Positions 17,895 to 27,821 of a stretch of 64,000 nt of DNA are shown here, piece after piece. Below the pieces are notes generated by a model. The model searched no databases, had not been told where the DNA came from, and saw nothing but the letters and a program-made list of their open reading frames with translations. The first letter of the stretch is position 1. Each line of letters opens with the position of its first letter. The translations under genes and the position numbers were made by a program. The stretch is taken from assembly GCA_003987775.1 (NCBI GenBank), contig RXJD01000005.1, forward strand, positions 1 through 64,000, written 5' to 3'. This stretch comes from Mycobacterium sp. (GTDB taxonomy: Bacteria; Actinomycetota; Actinomycetes; Mycobacteriales; Mycobacteriaceae).

Positions 17895-18647
17895 ATGGCG
17901 AAATCCCGAACTGCTGCTGAGAACAAGGCCGCCAAGGCCGAGGCGGCGGCCGCCCGCAAGGCTGCTTCCAAACAACGCCGAGCTCAGCTCTGGCAGGCGT
18001 TCAACATGCAGCGCAAGCAGGACAAGCGCCTGCTGCCGTACATGATCGGCGCGTTCGTGCTGATCGTGGCCGTCAGCGTGGCCGTCGGCGTGTGGGCCGG
18101 CGGACTGACCATGATCATGATGATCCCGATCGGTCTGCTGCTCGGCGCACTGGTGGCGTTCATCATCTTCGGCCGACGGGCCCAGCGCAGCATTTTCAAG
18201 CAGGCCGAAGGTCAGACCGGCGCAGCCGCATGGGTACTGGACAACCTGCGGGGCAAGTGGCGGGTGACGCCCGGAGTGGCCGCGACAGGACACTTCGACG
18301 CGGTGCACCGGGTGATCGGCCGGCCCGGCGTCATCCTGGTCGGCGAGGGCTCGGCGACTCGCGTCAAACCATTACTCGCACAGGAGAAGAAGCGTACGGC
18401 CCGGGTGGTCGGCGAAGTGCCGATCTACGACATCATCGTGGGCAACGGCGACGGCGAGGTTGCACTGGCCAAGCTGGAGCGCCACCTGAACCGCCTTCCG
18501 GCCAATATCACCGTCAAGCAAATGGATACATTGGAATCCCGGCTGGCCGCGCTCGGGTCGCGGGCCGGCGCCGCCATGATGCCAAAGGGCCCGCTGCCAA
18601 ACTCCGGAAAAATGCGCGGCGTGCAGCGTACGGTGCGCCGCAAGTAA
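17895..18647 (+). CDS. DUF4191 membrane protein (Rv2219-like)
   Basis: A 250-residue protein. It begins with a strongly basic, Ala/Lys-rich helix (about 1-45), then two adjacent membrane segments (about 50-70 and 74-94: LLPYMIGAFVLIVAVSVAVG, MIMMIPIGLLLGALVAFIIF), and a cytoplasmic C-terminal domain of about 150 residues (GQTGAAAWVLDNLRGKWRVTPGVAATGH, then DAVHRVIGRPGVILVGEGS). Function is unknown. It follows lipA by 26 bp on the same strand and conserves the lipA-adjacent position seen in M. tuberculosis. I prefer the ATG at 17895 to a TTG nine bases upstream. Confidence 0.9.
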   Translation: MAKSRTAAENKAAKAEAAAARKAASKQRRAQLWQAFNMQRKQDKRLLPYMIGAFVLIVAVSVAVGVWAGGLTMIMMIPIGLLLGALVAFIIFGRRAQRSIFKQAEGQTGAAAWVLDNLRGKWRVTPGVAATGHFDAVHRVIGRPGVILVGEGSATRVKPLLAQEKKRTARVVGEVPIYDIIVGNGDGEVALAKLERHLNRLPANITVKQMDTLESRLAALGSRAGAAMMPKGPLPNSGKMRGVQRTVRRK

Positions 18648-19027
18648 TTCGGCAAAGCGCGGTCCAACCCGTCGACCGCCCGCCCAATTGAATTCAATCG
18701 ACAATGACCGGTAATTTCGCCGCTTTCATAGCTGGGTTCGCGTCCTCCCGATTCCGGACACCGCTCTGCCCCCTGACTGCCTGGGTTTTCTGCACATCGC
18801 CGGATACCTTCGCGCTGTAAAGCCGTTTTACAAATACGCGACAAATACCGCGAAAAGCCATTTATGTATAGCCGCTTCACATTGACGTCGAAGGTAATAA
18901 GTTCTTTATAACGTTTTGATAAACTAGTGTGAATTTCGCCATAACTCGCCGTACGTTTGCGCCTGATATTTCGGGCAAATTCGAAGCGACTCGTCGGCAG
19001 CCGGGTCTCTACGGTGGGAGGACAGCA
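18648..19027 (+). promoter_or_regulatory. AT-rich upstream region of PE_PGRS with a SigA-like promoter
   Basis: This 380-bp gap is markedly AT-richer than its surroundings, especially 18800-18950. A good housekeeping promoter is visible: TTGACG (18882-18887), 17-bp spacer, TTTATA (18905-18910). The PE_PGRS GTG lies about 110 bp further on, after GGGAGG (19016-19021). AT-rich leaders before PE/PPE genes are typical targets of Lsr2/EspR-type nucleoid proteins (inference). No gene is supported in the gap. Confidence 0.6.
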
Positions 19028-21367
19028 GTGTCGTTTGTGATCGTTTCGACGGAGACTGTGGCGGCGGCCGCCTCGAATCTGGCAAGCATCGGGTCCGCAA
19101 TCACCGAAGCCAACGTTGCGGCAACGACGGCCACGACGGAGGTGCTGGCCGCCGGTGCCGACGAAGTGTCGGCGGCCGTCGCGGCGCTGTTCAGCGGGCA
19201 CGGCGAGATGTACCGCTCCGTCAGCGCCCAGGCGACGGCATTTCACGAGGAATTCGTGCGCATCCTGAGCGCGGGCGGCATCGCCTACGGCAGTGCGGAC
19301 GCGGTCAACGCCTCGTTGCAGACGATCCAGCAGAACCTGCTCGGGGCGATCAACGCCCCCACTCAGACGTTGCTCGGCCGACCGCTGATCGGTAACGGCG
19401 CCAACGGGTTGCCCGGTACCGGACAGAACGGCGGAGCGGGTGGCCTGCTCTTCGGCAATGGCGGCAACGGTGGCTCGGGGGCGATCGGCCAAAACGGCGG
19501 CACCGGTGGCGCCGCCGGCCTATTCGGTAACGGCGGGGCCGGCGGAGCCGGCGGACAGGGCGCGAACGGAGGCGCCGGAGGCACCAGTGGGTGGTTGTAC
19601 GGCAACGGCGGGTCCGGCGGTATCGGCGGACTGGGGCTCGGCGGGTCCGGCGGAGCCGGTGGGGCCGGTGGCAACGCGATGGGCCTGATCGGAACTGGCG
19701 GCGCCGGCGGAACAGGTGGACTCGGCACGGTCGGTGGTGCCGGCGGCAGCGGCGGCAGCGGCGGCCTGCTCTTCGGTGTCGGCGGCAACGGCGGCGCGGG
19801 CGGCGTCGGTGCCGGCGGGGTCGGTGGGGCCGGCGGTAACGGCGGCAACGTCTTCGGGCTCATCGGCAACGGCGGCGCGGGCGGCGTCGGCGGACAAACC
19901 GGCGACGGAACGGTAGCGGCGCCGGCCGGTGGCAACGGCGGTACCGGCGGGTGGCTGTTCGGCAACGGCGGCGCCGGTGGCGCGGGCGGATACAACATCT
20001 TCGGGGGCCCGGGCGGCGCGGGCGGCGCCGGCGGCAACGTGCTCGGCCTGATCGGCGACGGCGGTGCCGGCGGCGCCGGCGGGTACACCACGACGGGCGT
20101 TGCCGGGGCCGGAGGTGCCGGCGGCGGCAGCGGGCACCTGCTGGGCAATGGCGGAATCGGCGGAAACGGCGGCATGGCGACCGCCGCCGGAGGCACCGGC
20201 GGGGCCGGCGGGGCCGGCGGTAACGCGCTCACCGTCGTCGGCAACGGCGGGGGTGGCGGTCTCGGCGGCAATGGTGTCGCGGGCAGCGGTGGCGCCGGCG
20301 GCAGCGGCGGCAACGGCGGCCTGGTGATCGGCTTCGGCGGCAATGGCGCAGCCGGCGGCCTCGGTGCCGCCGGGTTCGGCGGGGTCGGCGGCAACGGCGG
20401 CAATGCGATCGGACTGATCGGCGATGGCGGCGCCGGCGGCGTCGGCGGGCAGAGCGCTACCGCCATCACACAGGCAGCGGCCTCCGGCGGCAACGGTGGC
20501 ACCGGTGGTCTGTTGTTCGGAAACGGCGGAGCGGGCGCCGCCGGCGGGTACAACACGCTCGGCGGAGCGGGTGGCGCCGGCGGTCGCGGCGGCAGCGTGC
20601 TGGGACTGATCGGTGACGGCGGGGCCGGCGGGGCCGGCGGGGCCACCACGAACGGAACGGGCGGTACTGGCGGCGGCGGCGGTGTCAGCGGGCGCCTGTT
20701 CGGAAACGGCGGACTGGCCGGCAACGGCGGCACCGCGACCAGCGTCGGTGGCACCGGCGGGGTCGGCGGCTCCGGCGGCAACTCGGTCGCGCTGGTCGGC
20801 AACGGCGGAGCCGGCGGGGTCGGCGGTTACGGCGTATTCGGCAGCGGTGGGGCCGGCGGCAGTGGCGGTACCAGCGGTCTGCTCTTCGGCTTCGGCGGCA
20901 ACGGCGGACTCGGCGGCATCGGCGGTGGCGTAGCCGGGGTCGGCGGGGCCGGCGGCAACGGCGGCGGAGCGGTGGGGCTTATCGGCAACGGCGGCAACGG
21001 CGGACTGGGCGGCTTCGGCTTCACCGGCGGCGCGCACGGCGGTAGCGGTGGCAACGGCGGCGTGCTGTGGGGCAACGGTGGCGACGGCGGCGGGGGCGGC
21101 CAGCTCGGCGGTGCCGGCGGTAACGGCGGCAACGCCGGGATGTGGTTCGGCAACGGCGGGGCCGGCGGTGATGGTTATGCCGGCGACAACGGCGTCATCA
21201 AGGGCGGCAACGGGGGCAGCGGCGGTCGCGCCGCCTCCGGAATCGGTTTCGGCGGCAACGGCGGCAGCGGTGGTCTCAACACGGGCGCCGGCGGCGGCAC
21301 CGGCGGTGCCGGCGGCCAGGGCAGCGCGCTGCCAGGAACGGGCGGCAGCGCCGGCGCCAACGGGTGA
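19028..21367 (+). CDS. PE_PGRS family protein
   Basis: A 779-residue protein with an N-terminal PE domain (about 1-95: [21 protein letters not shown] through [33 protein letters not shown]), the family linker with [20 protein letters not shown] (typical GRPLIGNG), and a PGRS domain of about 660 residues made of GGAGG, GGNGG and [10 protein letters not shown] units. Such proteins are exported by ESX-5 and may sit at the cell surface. I chose the GTG at 19028, which begins the PE domain. There is no extra C-terminal domain. It lies between the DUF4191 gene and the RDD gene, a place not occupied by a PE_PGRS in M. tuberculosis as I recall; a specific orthologue cannot be assigned. Confidence 0.95.
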   Translation: MSFVIVSTETVAAAASNLASIGSAITEANVAATTATTEVLAAGADEVSAAVAALFSGHGEMYRSVSAQATAFHEEFVRILSAGGIAYGSADAVNASLQTIQQNLLGAINAPTQTLLGRPLIGNGANGLPGTGQNGGAGGLLFGNGGNGGSGAIGQNGGTGGAAGLFGNGGAGGAGGQGANGGAGGTSGWLYGNGGSGGIGGLGLGGSGGAGGAGGNAMGLIGTGGAGGTGGLGTVGGAGGSGGSGGLLFGVGGNGGAGGVGAGGVGGAGGNGGNVFGLIGNGGAGGVGGQTGDGTVAAPAGGNGGTGGWLFGNGGAGGAGGYNIFGGPGGAGGAGGNVLGLIGDGGAGGAGGYTTTGVAGAGGAGGGSGHLLGNGGIGGNGGMATAAGGTGGAGGAGGNALTVVGNGGGGGLGGNGVAGSGGAGGSGGNGGLVIGFGGNGAAGGLGAAGFGGVGGNGGNAIGLIGDGGAGGVGGQSATAITQAAASGGNGGTGGLLFGNGGAGAAGGYNTLGGAGGAGGRGGSVLGLIGDGGAGGAGGATTNGTGGTGGGGGVSGRLFGNGGLAGNGGTATSVGGTGGVGGSGGNSVALVGNGGAGGVGGYGVFGSGGAGGSGGTSGLLFGFGGNGGLGGIGGGVAGVGGAGGNGGGAVGLIGNGGNGGLGGFGFTGGAHGGSGGNGGVLWGNGGDGGGGGQLGGAGGNGGNAGMWFGNGGAGGDGYAGDNGVIKGGNGGSGGRAASGIGFGGNGGSGGLNTGAGGGTGGAGGQGSALPGTGGSAGANG

Positions 21368-21370
21368 GCG

Positions 21371-21793
21371 TCAGCGGCGTAGCACCGCGGTCCTGGTCAA
21401 CCGGTCCTGCAAGCCCCGCCCGTCGGAATCGGTGAACAGCGGCGGGACCACCAGAAAGATCAGCAATCCGCGGACCAGCGCGCGGCCGATGCCGATCGGC
21501 AGCCGGCCGTCCGTTGCCGCCACCTGAATACGCAGCGCAAGCTGACCCGGCGAGAATCCGAACAGCCGCACCGACACCGCGCCGATCACCAGCCACACCA
21601 GCGCTTGCACCGTCGACAACAACGCGTCGGAAATTGCTCCGAAGGTCAGCGCCAGCAGCGCCAGCCCGCCGGCGATCAACCAGTCGACCAGTAACGCCAA
21701 CAGGCGGCGTCCCATGGGGGCCACCGAGCCCGGGCCGGTGCGCGGCAGGCCGAGCGTTTCGCCGGGGTAACCGGCAGGTGATTCCGGCGTCAT
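21371..21793 (-). CDS. RDD family membrane protein (Rv2219A-like)
   Basis: A 140-residue membrane protein with the RDD signature: Arg and Asp in the first helix (MGRRLLALLVDWLIAGGLALL) and Asp in the C-terminal segment (LQDRLTRTAV). Membrane segments lie at about 32-50, 60-85 and 105-125 of the chain. RDD proteins may be transporters, but no substrate can be named. Start is uncertain: the ATG at 21793 (TPESPAGYPGE) is chosen; ATG 21832 is an alternative. The frame stays open far upstream only because it runs antisense to glnA1, which is not coding. Its stop lies three bases from the PE_PGRS stop on the opposite strand. Confidence 0.75.
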   Translation of the reverse strand: MTPESPAGYPGETLGLPRTGPGSVAPMGRRLLALLVDWLIAGGLALLALTFGAISDALLSTVQALVWLVIGAVSVRLFGFSPGQLALRIQVAATDGRLPIGIGRALVRGLLIFLVVPPLFTDSDGRGLQDRLTRTAVLRR

Positions 21794-21934
21794 CGACGGT
21801 GTCCGGCGAAGTCGGCCGCCCGTGGTTGGCATCGCCCATTCAGCATCGACGGCGGACCAGTTACGATCTTGCGGGCCATGGCCTTCACAATAGGGCCCGG
21901 CGGTCACCGGGCGCTGTTGCGGCCGCTGTGGTAC

Positions 21935-21972
21935 GTAACCTCTGCGCAACACGGGGTTGACTGACGGGCAAC
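21935..21972 (+). promoter_or_regulatory. GlnR-type box upstream of glnA1
   Basis: Four half-sites, GTAAC, GCAAC, TTGAC and GCAAC, are separated by exactly six bases each, so their AC dinucleotides recur every 11 bp (21938, 21949, 21960, 21971). This matches the actinobacterial GlnR pattern (gTnAC-n6-GaAAC repeated). It ends 49 bp before the glnA1 GTG and overlaps a TTGACT that could serve as a -35, fitting nitrogen control of glnA1 and perhaps of the divergent RDD gene. Confidence 0.75.
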
Positions 21973-22021
21973 AACTGCTCCCTAGCGTCGGCCGCGAATC
22001 ACCAAGTAAAGGAGCCTTCAC

Positions 22022-23458
22022 GTGACGGAAAAGACGCCCGACGACGTCTTCAAACTTGCCAAAGACGAAAACGTCGAGTTTGTCGACGTCCGTTTCTGCG
22101 ACCTGCCCGGCATCATGCAGCACTTCACCATTCCGATCTCGTTCTTCGACAACAGCGTGTTCGAGGACGGCCTGGCCTTCGACGGCTCGTCGATCCGTGG
22201 TTTCCAGTCGATCCACGAGTCCGACATGCTGCTGCTGCCGGACCCGGAGACGGCCCAGATCGACCTGTTCACGCAGGCCAAGACGCTGAACCTGAACTTC
22301 TTCGTGCACGACCCGTTCACCCTCGAGCCGTACTCCCGCGACCCGCGCAACGTCGCCCGCAAGGCCGAGAACTACCTGATCAGCACCGGTATCGCCGACA
22401 CGGCGTACTTCGGTGCCGAGGCCGAGTTCTACATCTTCGACTCGGTGAGCTTCGACTCGCGCACCAATGGCTCGTTCTACGAGGTGGACGCCATCTCGGG
22501 TTGGTGGAACACCGGTGCAGCCAACGAGGCCGACGGCAGCCCCAACCGCGGTTACAAGGTCCGCCCCAAGGGTGGCTACTTCCCGGTGGCGCCCGTCGAC
22601 CACTACGTCGACCTGCGCAGCAAGATGCTGCAGAACCTGATCGCGGCCGGCTTCAGCCTGGAGAAGGGCCACCACGAGGTGGGCACCGGCGGCCAGGCCG
22701 AGATCAACTACAAGTTCAACACGCTGCTGCACGCGGCCGACGACATGCAGCTGTACAAGTACATCGTCAAGAACACCGCCTGGGCCAACGGCAAGACCGT
22801 GACGTTCATGCCCAAGCCGCTGTTCGGTGACAACGGCTCCGGCATGCACACCCACCAGTCGCTGTGGAAGGACGGCAGCCCGCTGATGTACGACGAGACC
22901 GGTTACGCCGGCCTGTCGGACACCGCCCGCCACTACATCGGTGGCCTGCTGCACCACGCCCCGTCGCTGCTGGCGTTCACCAACCCGACGGTGAACTCCT
23001 ACAAGCGTCTGGTGCCGGGCTATGAGGCCCCGATCAACCTGGTGTACAGCCAGCGGAACCGGAGTGCGTGCGTACGTATCCCGATCACCGGCAGCAACCC
23101 CAAGGCCAAGCGCCTCGAGTTCCGTTGCCCCGACTCCTCGGGTAACCCGTACCTGGCGTTCGCGGCGATGCTGATGGCCGGCCTGGACGGCATCAAGAAC
23201 AAGATCGAGCCGCAGGCGCCGGTCGACAAGGACCTCTACGAGCTGCCGCCGGAGGAAGCTGCGAACATCCCGCAGGCACCGACTCAGCTCTCCGCGGTGA
23301 TCGACAAGCTCGAGGAGGACCACGAGTACCTCACCGAGGGCGGCGTGTTCACGCCCGACCTCATCGAGACGTGGATCAACTTCAAGCGGGAGAACGAGAT
23401 CCTGCCGGTGCAGATCCGGCCGACCCCGTACGAGTTTGCGCTGTACTACGACGTCTAA
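22022..23458 (+). CDS. glnA1: Glutamine synthetase type I
   Basis: Condenses glutamate and ammonia with ATP to give glutamine; the main nitrogen-assimilation enzyme, also released extracellularly by pathogenic mycobacteria. The 478-residue protein shows the beta-grasp [16 protein letters not shown], catalytic EAEFYIFD, the ATP-binding [19 protein letters not shown] and the adenylylation loop with Tyr406 ([11 protein letters not shown]), the residue modified by GlnE. The GTG at 22022 follows AAAGGAGC. Upstream is a GlnR-type box and downstream a strong terminator, so it is probably monocistronic. glnE and glnA2 lie 9 kb downstream on the other strand, separated by inserted genes. Confidence 0.98.
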   Translation: MTEKTPDDVFKLAKDENVEFVDVRFCDLPGIMQHFTIPISFFDNSVFEDGLAFDGSSIRGFQSIHESDMLLLPDPETAQIDLFTQAKTLNLNFFVHDPFTLEPYSRDPRNVARKAENYLISTGIADTAYFGAEAEFYIFDSVSFDSRTNGSFYEVDAISGWWNTGAANEADGSPNRGYKVRPKGGYFPVAPVDHYVDLRSKMLQNLIAAGFSLEKGHHEVGTGGQAEINYKFNTLLHAADDMQLYKYIVKNTAWANGKTVTFMPKPLFGDNGSGMHTHQSLWKDGSPLMYDETGYAGLSDTARHYIGGLLHHAPSLLAFTNPTVNSYKRLVPGYEAPINLVYSQRNRSACVRIPITGSNPKAKRLEFRCPDSSGNPYLAFAAMLMAGLDGIKNKIEPQAPVDKDLYELPPEEAANIPQAPTQLSAVIDKLEEDHEYLTEGGVFTPDLIETWINFKRENEILPVQIRPTPYEFALYYDV

Positions 23459-23515
23459 GTGACGTCGAAGTCCGACGCCGGTCCTACAGCCTGAGTAGGC
23501 CAGGACAGCGACGAG

Positions 23516-23566
23516 CCACCCGCGCCGCGATCGCTTCGCCGATCGCCGCGCGGGTGGTTTCGTTTG
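23516..23566 (+). terminator. Intrinsic terminator after glnA1
   Basis: A perfect 9-bp outer stem, CCACCCGCG with CGCGGGTGG, encloses an inner GCGATCG/CGATCGC stem with a short loop, followed by TTTCGTTT. It lies 57 bp after the glnA1 stop and fits a rho-independent terminator with a short U tract. Confidence 0.8.
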
Positions 23567-23634
23567 GGCGCCGGGACCAACGGCCGCCGGCAAGCACCAT
23601 GGTGCAAGCGCGGCGGTTATGAGATTCTGCCGAT

Positions 23635-26313
23635 GTGCCTGCTCCGCCGGCCGCTGCTCCTTCGGGAGTGGTGACGTTCCTCTTCACCGATATCGAGGGC
23701 TCCACCCGTCGGTGGGAGGCTGACGCCGCTGCGATGCGCGCCGCTCTGAGCGCTCATGACGAGGTATTGCACCACACGATCCAGACCCACGGCGGCTTCG
23801 TGTTCAAGCACACCGGCGACGGTGTCTGTGCGGCCTTCGCCTCGCCCTGCTCCGCCGTGGAAGCTGCGGTGGCTGCACAGCGCAAGCTGGACCTGCCGGT
23901 GCGAATGGGGTTGGCCACCGGTGAAGCCGAACTGCGCGAGGCCGATTATTTCGGGGTGGTGCTCAATCGTGCGGCGCGGGTCATGGCCGCCGGGCATGGC
24001 GGGCAGATCCTGGTGGCCGAGTCGACCGCATGTCTGCTGAGCGGCGTGGACCTCATCGATCTGGGACCACGTCGGTTGCGGGATCTCCCCGTGCCGGTCG
24101 GCCTGTTTCAGGTCCGGGCTGCGGGCTTGCGGACGGAGTTTCCGCCGTTGCGGGCGCTGGATACGGGTCCGGGAAATCTGCGGCCTACCGGCACGAGTCT
24201 GATCGGGCGCGAAGCCGACGTCGCCGCGGTCGAGACGGTGGTCGGCAAGCACCGGCTGGTGACGCTGACCGGCGTGGGCGGTGTCGGCAAGACGCGCCTG
24301 GCGGTGGAAGTCGCGACGCATCTCGCTGATGTGTTCCCGGACGGGGTTTGGTTGTTCGAGCTGGCCGCGGTCACCGACCCGGCCGCGGTGCCCAGTGCCG
24401 TCGCGGCGGTGCTCGGCATCACCCAGCAACCGGGCAACACCATCACCCAATCGGTGGCCGCCGCGTTGGAGGGCCGGGTCCGGCTGTTGGTCTTCGACAA
24501 TTGCGAGCACGTTCTCGACGCCGCCGCCGACCTGATCGACGCGATACTGGCGCACTCGGCGACCGTGCGAATCCTTGCCACCAGCCGCGAAGGCCTCGCA
24601 ATACCCGACGAGCAGGTGTGGCCGGTGCGCCCGCTGGACGCCGAAGCGGGCATCGACTCTGCGGCGGTGACCCTGTTCGTCGAACGTGCCCGAGGCATAG
24701 CGTCGGGGTTCTCGATGGTCGAGGACGGCGAGGCCGCCGCGGTCACCGAGATCTGCCGGCGCCTGGACGGAATTCCCCTGGCGATCGAACTGGCCGCCTC
24801 GCGGATGGCGTCGATGACAGCCGGAGAAATGCGTGACCGTCTAGATCACCGATTCAGGCTGCTGGTCGGCTCCCGGCGCGGCCTCGAACGCCATCACACG
24901 CTGCGCCAAGCCGTGGCCTGGTCCTACGATCTCCTCGACGATGCCGAACAGGCAGTGTTGAACCGCTGTTCGGTGTTCGCCGGCGGATTCGATCTGCACA
25001 GCGCCTGCGCGGTAGCGGGATCCGCCGAACTCGACGAGTACGCCGTCCTCGAGATACTCGACGCCCTGGTGCGCAAATCGTTGCTTCTCGCCGACCGATC
25101 CGCTTCGCGCACCAGGTTTTCGATGCTGGAGACGATCCGTCAGTTCGCCGAGGAACAACTCGGTGCCCGCGGTGCGTCCGTCGAGGCGTGGACGGCGCAC
25201 TCGCGGTACTTCGCCGGACGGGAAGCCGACGTCATGGCCCTGTGGAACAGCCCGCACCAGCGTGCGGCGTATGACTGGTTCACGGCCGAGCGGGCCAACT
25301 TGCGCACCGCTTTTCGTTGGGCACGAGAACACGATGACCTGGACTCGGCAGCGGCCATCGCGGCCTACGCGGCGTTGCTCGGACCCTTTCTCGAGAACTA
25401 CGAACCGATCACGTGGGCCGAAGAACTCATCGAAGCCCTCCGCGATGTCGAACATCCCCGACTCGCGGCCGTCTGTATCGGGGCGTCGCTATGCGTGCTC
25501 GTCGGACGCTTCGACGACGCCGTGCGCTACAGCGAGATCGGCCAGGAGGTCGTCGCGACTGCCAGCGACACCGTGTCCTACTTCGGTGAGCCCTGGCTCG
25601 GCAGTGCGTATCTGTTTGTCGGCCGGCCCGATCGGTATGTGGAGCTGTGCCGCGCGCAGCTGGCACGCACCGGCGACACCAACACCTTCGCGAAGGCGAA
25701 CCTGGTGTTCGCTCTGGCCGCCGCCGGTCTGACGGACGAGGCGACATCAGCCGCCGACGGCCTCATTGATGCCGCTGAGGCGACGGGCAATCCGTGGGTG
25801 CTCGCCTACGCACTTTTCGCATGGGGCTTTTCCTTCCGCGATATCGATTCCGGCCGCGCGATCGATGCGTTTCGCCGCGGCGTGCTCGTCTCGCACGACA
25901 GCGGCAACCGCTTTTTTGAAACACAGTTCTCGTACTGGCGGTGCGGCATCGAGGCCGAACACGGAGACCCGGTGGCGACGTTGGGCTACCTTGCCGTGGC
26001 CATCCGCAACAACCACGAATCGGGCAACATCGGCATGTTGCATAACCCCCTGGCCACCCTGGCCATCGTTCTTGACCGGCTCCGCCGCTACGAACCGGCG
26101 GCCACCATAGCCGGTTTCGCAGCGCGCAATCCCATGGTTGCGGTGTCATTACCTGAACTCGCGACAGTCACAACCCACCTACGCGAGACTCTTGGCGACC
26201 ATGCCTTCGAATCGCTCGCCCGGGCGGGTGAACTGATGACCACCAACGCCCTCGTGACGTACGCCTGCGACCAAATCGACCAGACCCGAACAGAACTCGA
26301 ACACTTCGTCTAG
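23635..26313 (+). CDS. Class III cyclase fused to an NB-ARC-like ATPase
   Basis: An 892-residue signalling protein. The N-terminal class III cyclase domain (about 10-165) has FLFTDIEGSTRRWE (metal Asp), FKHTGDGVCAAFA (substrate Lys and second Asp) and VVLNRAARV (Asn and Arg), so it appears complete. Next is a P-loop ATPase of the AfsR/SARP-LuxR type: GVGGVGKT at 213-220, LVFDNCEHV (Walker B), LATSREGL, and the winged region IPLAIELAASRM. The C-terminal 400 residues look like helical tetratricopeptide-type repeats. M. tuberculosis relatives (for example Rv0386, Rv1358) end in a LuxR helix-turn-helix; this one ends at TELEHFV without one, so it may act through protein contacts only. GTG start 23635. 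Confidence 0.88.
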   Translation: MPAPPAAAPSGVVTFLFTDIEGSTRRWEADAAAMRAALSAHDEVLHHTIQTHGGFVFKHTGDGVCAAFASPCSAVEAAVAAQRKLDLPVRMGLATGEAELREADYFGVVLNRAARVMAAGHGGQILVAESTACLLSGVDLIDLGPRRLRDLPVPVGLFQVRAAGLRTEFPPLRALDTGPGNLRPTGTSLIGREADVAAVETVVGKHRLVTLTGVGGVGKTRLAVEVATHLADVFPDGVWLFELAAVTDPAAVPSAVAAVLGITQQPGNTITQSVAAALEGRVRLLVFDNCEHVLDAAADLIDAILAHSATVRILATSREGLAIPDEQVWPVRPLDAEAGIDSAAVTLFVERARGIASGFSMVEDGEAAAVTEICRRLDGIPLAIELAASRMASMTAGEMRDRLDHRFRLLVGSRRGLERHHTLRQAVAWSYDLLDDAEQAVLNRCSVFAGGFDLHSACAVAGSAELDEYAVLEILDALVRKSLLLADRSASRTRFSMLETIRQFAEEQLGARGASVEAWTAHSRYFAGREADVMALWNSPHQRAAYDWFTAERANLRTAFRWAREHDDLDSAAAIAAYAALLGPFLENYEPITWAEELIEALRDVEHPRLAAVCIGASLCVLVGRFDDAVRYSEIGQEVVATASDTVSYFGEPWLGSAYLFVGRPDRYVELCRAQLARTGDTNTFAKANLVFALAAAGLTDEATSAADGLIDAAEATGNPWVLAYALFAWGFSFRDIDSGRAIDAFRRGVLVSHDSGNRFFETQFSYWRCGIEAEHGDPVATLGYLAVAIRNNHESGNIGMLHNPLATLAIVLDRLRRYEPAATIAGFAARNPMVAVSLPELATVTTHLRETLGDHAFESLARAGELMTTNALVTYACDQIDQTRTELEHFV

Positions 26314-26426
26314 AACGCGGACGGCCCGTCGAAGGTGCCCTGCCCCGAGCGGTGTGAGGGAGTCATTCCGACATCTCCGAGATCACACTGCAGAGCGCGG
26401 TGCAGTTCAGATAACCTCGCCTACGC

Positions 26427-27371
26427 TTGACACCGGACCACTATGTTGCGCCGGAACGGACCAAGCCAGTGCCTGAGGATGCCTTTTTCGAATCTGGCGG
26501 AATACGTTGCGCGGCTGACTTTTACCGGCCCGACACTGGTGAGGAGAAGGCGCCGTGCGTAGTGATGGGACATGGGGGTAGCGGCACCAAGCGACTCGGA
26601 CTCCCCCACTACGCCGAACGGTTCGCCGCAGCGGGACTGGCGGTCCTGGCGTTCGATTATCGGCACTTCGGAGCCAGCGACGGCGAGCCGCGACAAGTCA
26701 TCAACATCGCAGAACAACACGAAGACTATCGGGCAGCGGTGCGCTTCGCGCGGGATCTTTCGGGCGTCGACCCGGCCCGGATCGCCCTGTGGGGCACCTC
26801 CCTCAGCGGGGGCCACGTATTGACGGTGGCCTCCGAAGACCCGACAATCGCCGCGGTGGTCGCGCAGGTTCCCGTCATCGACGGCTGGCATCGCGGCCGT
26901 GACTTACGTCAACGGCTGACCTGGGATATCACCTGGCGCACAGCACAATTCACCGCCGCGGCCCTGCGAGATATCGTCCACGACCGGGCCGGACGGGCAC
27001 CGCACCTGGTGCCGGTGGTCGCCGAACCCGGTCACGTCGCGGTATTCACCGAAACCGACGCGAAGGCAGCGTTCGACGAACTCGGCGGCGAATCCGTAGG
27101 CTGGCGTAACGCGTTGGCGCCACGCATGATCTTCGACCTGCCTCGCTACCGCACCGGGACTGCTGAAAGACTGCACATGCCGGTTCTGATGTGTCTCGCA
27201 GACCGGGATTTACAGGCTTCAGCCACCTTCGCGGCCAAGCTCGCGGCGCGCATGCCGAACGTGGAGATCCATCATTATCCGGTCGGCCACTTCGACGTCT
27301 ACCTGGAACCTCTGCGCAACGAGATCGCTTGCACGCAAGCCGAATTCCTGCACCGCCAACTAAGCCGATGA
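26427..27371 (+). CDS. Alpha/beta hydrolase
   Basis: A 314-residue hydrolase of the dienelactone hydrolase/X-Pro dipeptidase-like group. It shows the oxyanion strand VVMGHGGSG, a DYRHFGASDG loop, the nucleophile elbow LWGTSLSGGH with Ser, the acid region CLADRDLQ and the catalytic His in VGHFDVY. Substrate is unknown; it is probably an esterase acting on small molecules in the cytoplasm. Start is uncertain: TTG at 26427 gives an intact N-terminus (PDHYVAPERTKPV), but a GTG at 26469 is possible and no good ribosome-binding site precedes either. It lies 113 bp after the cyclase-ATPase, in the accessory block between glnA1 and glnE. Confidence 0.85.
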   Translation: MTPDHYVAPERTKPVPEDAFFESGGIRCAADFYRPDTGEEKAPCVVMGHGGSGTKRLGLPHYAERFAAAGLAVLAFDYRHFGASDGEPRQVINIAEQHEDYRAAVRFARDLSGVDPARIALWGTSLSGGHVLTVASEDPTIAAVVAQVPVIDGWHRGRDLRQRLTWDITWRTAQFTAAALRDIVHDRAGRAPHLVPVVAEPGHVAVFTETDAKAAFDELGGESVGWRNALAPRMIFDLPRYRTGTAERLHMPVLMCLADRDLQASATFAAKLAARMPNVEIHHYPVGHFDVYLEPLRNEIACTQAEFLHRQLSR

Positions 27372-27402
27372 ATGCGGTGATCCGGCTTTACCCGCTGAAC
27401 AG

Positions 27403-27660
27403 CTAAGCGGTGCGGGTCAGTTCATCGGCCGGCTGCGGCAGCGTCTCCTCAGCCGCAGCGAACCAGCCGAGATATCCCAGCCCGGCACCGATCGCGGTGT
27501 AAACAGCGGCCTCGGTCCACATGTACCCGACGCCCCACCTTCTGCCGAGAAAAGTCGGCTCGCTGACGAGGCCGGCCGACGTCGCCATCGCGTACCCCGC
27601 GTGCGCCCAGCCCAATGCCCCGAAGAAGCCCGATAGGAATTTGCAGACTTCGCGATTCAT
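27403..27660 (-). CDS. Small membrane protein, unknown function
   Basis: An 85-residue protein not assigned to a family. It contains hydrophobic stretches about 6-30 (LSGFFGALGWAHAGYAMATSAG) and 48-70 (EAAVYTAIGAGLGYLGWFAAA) separated by a short loop with GRRWGVGYMW, and ends in an acidic tail. The ATG at 27660 follows GGGAGG at good spacing, which supports it being a gene despite its size. It is convergent with the hydrolase (31 bp between stops) and divergent from the DUF2231 gene. Confidence 0.7.
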   Translation of the reverse strand: MNREVCKFLSGFFGALGWAHAGYAMATSAGLVSEPTFLGRRWGVGYMWTEAAVYTAIGAGLGYLGWFAAAEETLPQPADELTRTA

Positions 27661-27821
27661 GGCCAATCCTCCCGCCACCATGTCAGAGACGAATTCAATC
27701 GTCAGCCCCGCTGGGCAGGCTCGCCAAGAGTCCTTAGTCCCCCACCTGACCCCCACAGTTTCCGCTCAGCGACGGCTGACAGGATCGGAGGCGCACCCAC
27801 ACCCCGACGGCAGGAGTCCCC

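Noticed and set aside
19363..21360. Pro-rich minus-strand frames opposite the PE_PGRS
   Set aside because: Gly-rich coding on one strand mirrors as Pro-rich on the other; the PE domain fixes the true strand.
21794..23593. 600-residue minus-strand extension of the RDD gene
   Set aside because: It is antisense to glnA1, whose identity and frame are certain.
26427..26440. TTGACA at 26427 as a promoter -35
   Set aside because: No -10 at suitable spacing before the hydrolase coding region; the TTG is retained as a possible start codon.
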